Shown: piece after piece, positions 14,226-18,481 of the stretch
Layout of the letters: the number at the start of each line of letters is the position of its first letter
How positions within the stretch are numbered: position 1 is the stretch's first letter
Assembly: GCA_007118445.1 (NCBI GenBank)
Contig: SKRP01000300.1
Coordinates: 1-18,481, forward strand
DNA from: Natronohydrobacter sp.
GTDB taxonomy: Bacteria > Pseudomonadota > Alphaproteobacteria > Rhodobacterales > Rhodobacteraceae
Direction of reading: 5' to 3'
Length of the DNA: 18,481 bases
Notes under the pieces: generated by a model
Database searches by the model: none
Seen by the model: the letters and a program-made list of their open reading frames with translations, nothing else
What the model was told of the DNA's origin: nothing
Made by a program: the position numbers and the translations under genes

Positions 14226-15191
14226 ATGTATATCGTGCCGGAACGCGCCATTGGCGATCTGATGACACGGCAGGCGGCCTTTGACGCGGTTGAGAAGGTC
14301 TTTGCCGCCATGGCCTCGGGCGATGCCTATAACTTTCCGGTGGTGCGCGAAGCCATCGGGCATGAAGACGCGCTTTACGGGTTCAAGGGCGGGTTTGACC
14401 GCGCCGGGCTGGTGCTGGGGCTGAAGGCCGGGGGGTACTGGCCCAACAATATGGACAAGCGCGGGCTGATCAATCACCAGTCGACCGTGTTCCTGTTCGA
14501 TCCTGATACAGGCATGGTCAGGGCGATGGTGGGCGGCAATCTGCTGACCGCCCTGCGCACGGCGGCGGCGTCTTCGGTGTCGATCAAGCATCTGGCGCGC
14601 AAGGATGCGAAAGTTCTGGGCATGGTCGGGGCGGGGCATCAGGCCACGTTCCAGCTGCGCGCGGCGCTGGAGCAGCGCAGTTTCGAGAAGGTCATCGGCT
14701 GGAACTACCATCCCGAGATGCTGCCCAATATCGAGAAGGTCGCGCATGAGGCCGGTCTGCCCTTTGAAGCGGTCGATCTGCCCGGCATGGCGGGGGCGGA
14801 TGTGATCATCTCGATCACCAGCGCCTTTGCGCCCTCGCTGATGGCCGATCATGTCAGTCCCGGCACGCATATCGCCTGCATGGGAACTGACACCAAGGGC
14901 AAGCAGGAGGTCGAGGCCGCGCTTCTGGGCCGCGCCACTGTGTTCACTGACGAAGTGGCGCAATCGGTCAGCATCGGCGAGGCGCAGCACGCGATTGCCG
15001 ACGGGCTGATCCGCGAGGCGGATATCGCCCAGCTTGGCGCAGTCATCAATGGCACCCATCCGGGCCGCGCGGCAAAGGATCAGATCACGCTGTTTGACGG
15101 CACTGGCGTCGGGCTGCAGGATCTGGCCGTGGCCGCAGCAGTGGTCGAAATGGCTGTCGCGAATGGCATCGCCATCGAGGTGGATTTCTGA
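14226..15191 (+). CDS. bhcD: Iminosuccinate reductase
   Basis: A 321-aa member of the ornithine cyclodeaminase/mu-crystallin family. In the cycle it reduces iminosuccinate to L-aspartate with NAD(P)H, regenerating the amino donor for BhcA. The Rossmann motif VLGMVGAGHQA (130-140), the substrate-site Lys67 in GLKAGGYW and Arg111 in LLTALRTAAAS, and the family loop FDGTGVGLQD (290-299) are visible. AAAGGA (14213-14218) precedes the ATG. It is separated from bhcC by 136 bp of hairpin-rich DNA, unlike the tight spacing of bhcA to bhcC, so it may be expressed at a different level. A strong terminator follows. Confidence 0.94.
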   Translation: MYIVPERAIGDLMTRQAAFDAVEKVFAAMASGDAYNFPVVREAIGHEDALYGFKGGFDRAGLVLGLKAGGYWPNNMDKRGLINHQSTVFLFDPDTGMVRAMVGGNLLTALRTAAASSVSIKHLARKDAKVLGMVGAGHQATFQLRAALEQRSFEKVIGWNYHPEMLPNIEKVAHEAGLPFEAVDLPGMAGADVIISITSAFAPSLMADHVSPGTHIACMGTDTKGKQEVEAALLGRATVFTDEVAQSVSIGEAQHAIADGLIREADIAQLGAVINGTHPGRAAKDQITLFDGTGVGLQDLAVAAAVVEMAVANGIAIEVDF

Positions 15192-15221
15192 TCCGCGCCT
15201 TCATTCGGTGAAAGGCAACTC

Positions 15222-15247
15222 AACCGGGCCGGTATCGGCCCGGTTTT
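15222..15247 (+). terminator. Intrinsic terminator after bhcD
   Basis: The arms AACCGGGCCG (15222-15231) and CGGCCCGGTT (15236-15245) form a perfect 10-bp stem with a GTAT loop, running into TTTT (15244-15247). It begins 31 bp after the bhcD stop and lies between the convergent bhc and 8-oxoguanine deaminase genes. The A-tract needed on the other strand is short, so it mainly serves bhcD. Confidence 0.85.
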
Positions 15248-15287
15248 GCCATGTCGGGATGGCGCGACCGCCAACCCCTTTCTGATA

Positions 15288-16631
15288 TCAGGAAAGCAGC
15301 CGCTCGACGGCGCGCGCAGCGTCGCGGCGCAGGGTTTCGGTATCGAGCCCGGTCAACTGCGTATCGCGCACCACCGCGCGCCCTTCGACCAGCAGATCAC
15401 GCACTCTGTGCGGACCACAGAGCACCAGCGCGGCCACCGGATCCCAGGCACCTGCAACAGGCAGGCCGCGCATGTCCCAGATCGCGATATCCGCGCGTTT
15501 GCCCGGTTCCAGCGCGCCCAGCGCATCCGCGCGCCCCAGCACGGTCGCCCCGCCCAGCGTGGCGATTTCCAGCGCCTCGCGCGCGCTCATCGCATCGGCC
15601 CCGCGCGCGACACGCTGCAGCAGCATGGCTTGCCGCGCCTCGCCCATCAGATCGCCGGAATCATTGCTGGCCGATCCATCCACCCCCAGCCCCACAGGCA
15701 CGCCCGCATCGCGCATCGCGCGCACAGGCGCGATCCCCGAGCCCAGGCGACAATTCGAGCAGGGACAATGCGCCACCCCGGTCAGGCTGCGCGCAAAAAG
15801 ATCAATCTCGGAGCGATCCAGCTTCACGCAATGCGCGTGCCAGACATCGGCCCCGGTCCAGCCCAGATCCTCGGCATACTGGCCGGGGCGGCAGCCGAAA
15901 TTGGCTTCGGAATAGGCAATATCCTCGTCATTCTCGGCCAGATGGGTATGCAGCATCACGCCCTTGTCACGCGCCAGCAGGGCCGCGTCGCGCATCAGCT
16001 CGCGGCTGACCGAGAAGGGCGAACAGGGTGCCACGCCCACACGCAGCATCGCGCCGGGCGCGGGGTCGTGGAACGCATCGATAACACGGATGCAGTCGTT
16101 CAGGATCGCCGCTTCTTCCTCGACCAGCGTATCGGGCGGCAGACCGCCCTTCGATTCGCCGATGCTCATGGCCCCGCGTGTGGGATGAAAGCGCAGGCCG
16201 ATGCTGGTGGCCGCATCAATCGTGTCCTCCAGCCGCGCGCCATTGGGAAACAGATAGAGATGATCAGAACTGGTCGAGCAGCCCGACAGCGCCAGTTCCG
16301 CCAGCCCCAGCTGCGCGGACAGGCGGATGTCATCGGGCGTGTAGCGCGCCCAGACCGGATAAAGCGTCTGCAACCAGCCGAACAGCAGCGCATCCTGCCC
16401 GCCGGGCACGGCTTTGGTCAGCGACTGGAACAGATGGTGATGCGTGTTGACCAGCCCCGGCGTGACGATGCAGCCGCTGGCGTCGATCACTTCGGCATCC
16501 GGCGGCCTGGGCAGGTCCGGGCCGAGCGCGACAATCACCCCGTCGCGCAGCAGCAGATCGCCGGGATGCTCATTGCGCGCGGCATTCATGGTTACAATGG
16601 TGTCCGCATTGCGGATCAGGGTCGCGGGCAT
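15288..16631 (-). CDS. 8-Oxoguanine deaminase
   Basis: An amidohydrolase-superfamily enzyme (447 aa) that hydrolyses 8-oxoguanine to uric acid and ammonia. The mononuclear metal site is visible as NTHHH (His64 and His66), HTHLAE (His230, with Glu233), His267 in HAHCVK and Asp318 in GVDGSASND. The stretch HHHLFQSLTKAVPGGQDALLFGWLQTLYPVW is the signature I associate with characterised 8-oxoguanine deaminases (such as Pseudomonas Pa0142) rather than guanine or cytosine deaminases. The start at 16631 has CGGAG 8 nt upstream; in-frame ATGs at 16637 and 16655 are less well placed. It is the last gene of the leftward allA-permease-deaminase unit and converges on bhcD. The product urate feeds the pathway ending in AllE and AllA. 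Confidence 0.88.
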   Translation of the reverse strand: MPATLIRNADTIVTMNAARNEHPGDLLLRDGVIVALGPDLPRPPDAEVIDASGCIVTPGLVNTHHHLFQSLTKAVPGGQDALLFGWLQTLYPVWARYTPDDIRLSAQLGLAELALSGCSTSSDHLYLFPNGARLEDTIDAATSIGLRFHPTRGAMSIGESKGGLPPDTLVEEEAAILNDCIRVIDAFHDPAPGAMLRVGVAPCSPFSVSRELMRDAALLARDKGVMLHTHLAENDEDIAYSEANFGCRPGQYAEDLGWTGADVWHAHCVKLDRSEIDLFARSLTGVAHCPCSNCRLGSGIAPVRAMRDAGVPVGLGVDGSASNDSGDLMGEARQAMLLQRVARGADAMSAREALEIATLGGATVLGRADALGALEPGKRADIAIWDMRGLPVAGAWDPVAALVLCGPHRVRDLLVEGRAVVRDTQLTGLDTETLRRDAARAVERLLS

Positions 16632-16663
16632 GGTCATCGCTCCGGGTTGCTGCAAAACAGATT

Positions 16664-16691
16664 GCGCGGCACCCCGGACAGGGTGCCGCGC
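16664..16691 (-). promoter_or_regulatory. Intercistronic hairpin between permease and deaminase genes
   Basis: GCGCGGCACCC (16664-16674) and GGGTGCCGCGC (16681-16691) form a perfect 11-bp stem with a 6-nt loop, in the 74-bp gap between the permease stop and the deaminase start. On the - strand no immediate T-tract follows (AATCTGTTTTGC), so partial termination or protection of the upstream mRNA is more likely than a full stop. Confidence 0.55.
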
Positions 16692-16705
16692 GCTTTTCGC
16701 GTCGC

Positions 16706-18127
16706 TTAGTCGTCGGTGCGCAGCCCGCGCCCGTGTCCGGCATGGCCGCCCGACACTTCCTCCGTGGCCTCGGCAGACAATTCCTTTGGCAGCAGCAGAT
16801 TCAACCCGATGGCAATGGCAGCAGCAGGCAACAGCCCTGTCACCAGCAGCACGCGCAGGGTTTCAGGCACATGCTGCAGCGCGCCGGGTTCCAGCTGCAG
16901 CCCCAGCCCCACCGACAGCGCCACGGCGAAGATCACCATGTTGCGCCGGTTCCAGATCACATCGGACAGCATGTTGACCCCGGCTGCGGCCACCATGCCG
17001 AACATGATCACGACACCGCCGCCCAGCACCTCGATCGGGACCGAAGCCACCACCGCGCCGATTTTGGGGATCAGGCCGCAGATGATCAGGAAGATCGCAC
17101 CGATTGTGGCGACATGGCGGCTCATGACCCCGGTCATGGCGATCAGGCCGACATTCTGCGAAAAGGACGTGTTGGGCAGCGCGCCGAAAGCCCCGGCAAC
17201 CATCGAGCCAAGACCGTCCGCGAAAGTGGCGCCCTCAACCTCGCGATCCGTGGCCGGGCGGCCTGCGCCTGCCTTGGTGATGCCTTCGACATCGCCCACA
17301 GTCTCGATCGCCGAGACAAAGCCCATCAGGCAGAACCCGACAACCGCCGCAACCGAAAATTCAAACCCGAAGGGCATCAGCGACGGCACCTGCACCCAGC
17401 CTGCATTCTGCACCGGGGCGAAACTGACCTGACCTGTGACCATCGCAACCAGATAACCCGCGATCAGGCCGATCAGCACAGCCGCCACCGACCAGATGCC
17501 GCGGGCGAAGAATTTCACCCCAAGCGTGACGAAGATCACCACCAGCGCCAGCGACCAGCTTGAAAAACTGCCATAGGCGTCCGTGCCGATGGCGGGCACG
17601 CCGCCTGCCGAATACTGGATGCCCACCCGCACCAGCGCGAGGCCAATCATCAGCACCACCAGCCCGGTGATCAGCGGCGGCAGGGCGAAGCGGATGCGCC
17701 CGATCACTGTGCCGAGAAGCGCATGAAACAGCCCGCCAGCCAGCACACCACAGGCGATGATGCCCATCGCTTCGACGCCCTTGCCCGCGACCAGCGGGAT
17801 CATGATCGGGATGAAGGCAAAGGACGTGCCCTGCACGATGGGCAGGCGCGAACCCACAGGCCCCGCGCCGATGGTCTGGATCAGCGTGGCGACGCCTGCA
17901 AAGAGCATCGACATCTGGATCATCAGCGTCATGTCGGGAAAGCCCAGCGCCCCCTGATCCGACCCGAAGCCGAAGCCCGCAGCCCCGGCAATGATGATGG
18001 CGACCGTGACGTTTGACACGAACATCGCCAGAACATGCTGGATCCCGAGCGGAATCGCCTTTGACAGTGGCGGGGTGTAGTCCGGATCGCGCAGCTGTTC
18101 CGGGGTGCCGATGGATGCATCAGACAT
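16706..18127 (-). CDS. NCS2-family purine (urate/xanthine-type) permease
   Basis: A 473-aa inner-membrane nucleobase:cation symporter (NAT/NCS2 family) with about 14 hydrophobic segments. Key positions known from E. coli XanQ are present: GIQHVLAMF with His31 in TM1, VSAIETVGD with Glu275 in TM8, Asp304, and the NAT signature SFSQNVGLIAMTGVMSR with Gln324 and Asn325. This set favours xanthine/urate-type purines over uracil, and the neighbours 8-oxoguanine deaminase and allA agree. The C-terminal tail carries a short HAGHG run. The ATG at 18127 has GGGAG about 10 nt upstream. It lies 57 bp after allA and is probably cotranscribed with it; a hairpin fills the gap. Confidence 0.9.
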   Translation of the reverse strand: MSDASIGTPEQLRDPDYTPPLSKAIPLGIQHVLAMFVSNVTVAIIIAGAAGFGFGSDQGALGFPDMTLMIQMSMLFAGVATLIQTIGAGPVGSRLPIVQGTSFAFIPIMIPLVAGKGVEAMGIIACGVLAGGLFHALLGTVIGRIRFALPPLITGLVVLMIGLALVRVGIQYSAGGVPAIGTDAYGSFSSWSLALVVIFVTLGVKFFARGIWSVAAVLIGLIAGYLVAMVTGQVSFAPVQNAGWVQVPSLMPFGFEFSVAAVVGFCLMGFVSAIETVGDVEGITKAGAGRPATDREVEGATFADGLGSMVAGAFGALPNTSFSQNVGLIAMTGVMSRHVATIGAIFLIICGLIPKIGAVVASVPIEVLGGGVVIMFGMVAAAGVNMLSDVIWNRRNMVIFAVALSVGLGLQLEPGALQHVPETLRVLLVTGLLPAAAIAIGLNLLLPKELSAEATEEVSGGHAGHGRGLRTDD

Positions 18128-18151
18128 GATTGTCTCACTCCCTGTGTGACA

Positions 18152-18179
18152 TGACCGCCGGCTCCTCTTCCGGCGGTCA
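18152..18179 (-). promoter_or_regulatory. Intercistronic hairpin between allA and the permease gene
   Basis: TGACCGCCGG (18152-18161) and CCGGCGGTCA (18170-18179) form a perfect 10-bp stem with an 8-nt loop. On the - strand the loop reads AAGAGGAG, a Shine-Dalgarno-like sequence. It is followed by an ATG that opens a frame of only five codons, ending 10 nt before the permease ATG. No T-tract follows, so it is not a typical terminator. Confidence 0.5.
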
Positions 18180-18184
18180 ACGGA

Positions 18185-18481
18185 TTAATCGGTGATCGTG
18201 TAGGCTTCAGTGAACCAGTGTTCCTGCAGGTTCGGGCCGTCGCTCACGCGATCGACGACCATGAACAGGCCCGGATCGGACAGGGGGCAAAGCACCCCGT
18301 GCCAGACATTGCGCCCGATATTCACGCCCTGCCCTGCCCCTGCGATGAAGGCGCGGGGCGCATCCGGTGCGCCCCCCTTGTCTTCGGCCAGCACCACCAG
18401 ATATTCACCCTGCTGCATGGGCAGGAAAGCCTGACTGCCCAGCGGGTGGCGCTCCATCATTTCCATTCTGAACGGCAGCGA
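18185..18481 (-). CDS. allA: Ureidoglycolate lyase (5' end outside the window)
   Basis: The visible 98 C-terminal residues match AllA, the cupin-like lyase that splits (S)-ureidoglycolate into glyoxylate and urea. Recognisable strings are MMERHPLGSQAFLPM, GEYLVVLAED, GVNIGRNVWHGVLCPL and the VVDRVSDGPNLQEHWF end. The family is about 160-170 aa, so roughly 60-70 residues lie beyond the right edge; the frame is open to base 18481. It is the first visible gene of a leftward unit with the NCS2 permease and 8-oxoguanine deaminase. Its product glyoxylate is the entry substrate for the bhcABCD enzymes encoded 3 kb away. Confidence 0.92.
   Translation of the reverse strand, partial: SLPFRMEMMERHPLGSQAFLPMQQGEYLVVLAEDKGGAPDAPRAFIAGAGQGVNIGRNVWHGVLCPLSDPGLFMVVDRVSDGPNLQEHWFTEAYTITD

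Noticed and set aside
10730..15191. Reading bhcA-bhcD as unrelated serine-glyoxylate aminotransferase, threonine dehydratase, D-threonine aldolase and ornithine cyclodeaminase genes
   Set aside because: The exact order and the divergent IclR regulator match the beta-hydroxyaspartate cycle cluster; four coincidental generic enzymes are far less likely.
15246..16709. Open frame of 487 codons on the + strand opposite the 8-oxoguanine deaminase gene
   Set aside because: The - strand encodes a complete amidohydrolase with all metal ligands. The + frame is an Arg/His/Gln-rich shadow.
1..18481. CRISPR arrays, insertion sequences, tRNA or rRNA genes
   Set aside because: No spaced direct repeats, transposase-like proteins with terminal repeats, or RNA gene signatures were seen on either strand.

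Overview
The window is GC-rich, densely packed DNA that looks like a chromosome segment of a Rhodobacterales (Paracoccus/Roseobacter-type) alphaproteobacterium. The evidence is a complete beta-hydroxyaspartate cycle (BHAC) gene set of the type known from Paracoccus denitrificans, a DUF3726 protein, and an intergenic 'cctccggcgggagtattt' element that I recall as recurrent in this order. I see no mobile elements, tRNA/rRNA genes or CRISPR arrays.

Left module (1-8390, all + strand). The order is an Ldh_2-family NAD(P)H oxidoreductase, an aldehyde dehydrogenase of the alpha-ketoglutarate-semialdehyde type, a degenerate M19 'dipeptidase' homologue, an unrecognised 557-aa protein and a DUF3726 protein. 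The last four overlap one another by 4 bp and form one translationally coupled unit. A 26-bp dyad follows, then a BCCT-type betaine/carnitine/choline-class transporter and a small UspA-like protein separated by a strong hairpin. I infer uptake and catabolism of a quaternary or N-methylated amine, or of a proline derivative; the substrate is unknown.

Centre (8864-15191). An (S)-ureidoglycine aminohydrolase gene (allE) runs tail-to-tail into bhcR, an IclR-family regulator on the - strand. bhcR diverges from bhcA-bhcB-bhcC-bhcD: aspartate-glyoxylate aminotransferase, beta-hydroxyaspartate dehydratase, beta-hydroxyaspartate aldolase and iminosuccinate reductase. Together these convert two glyoxylate into oxaloacetate without losing carbon. 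The bhcR-bhcA gap holds a convincing bhcR promoter and an IclR-consensus-like palindrome. Hairpins separate bhcC from bhcD, and a strong intrinsic terminator follows bhcD.

Right module (15288-18481, all - strand, transcribed leftward). The order of transcription is allA (ureidoglycolate lyase, 5' end beyond the window), an NCS2 purine permease and an 8-oxoguanine deaminase, with perfect hairpins at both junctions.

How it fits together: 8-oxoguanine deaminase makes urate. Urate catabolism, whose middle steps are not in the window, leads to ureidoglycine. AllE and AllA turn this into ureidoglycolate and then glyoxylate plus urea. Glyoxylate is the substrate of the BHAC, so purine catabolism genes lie on both sides of the bhc genes. 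The locus looks like a purine-to-oxaloacetate assimilation island, and this is the most interesting feature of the window. The second point of interest is the overlapping operon containing the metal-ligand-poor M19 homologue and two proteins of unknown function.
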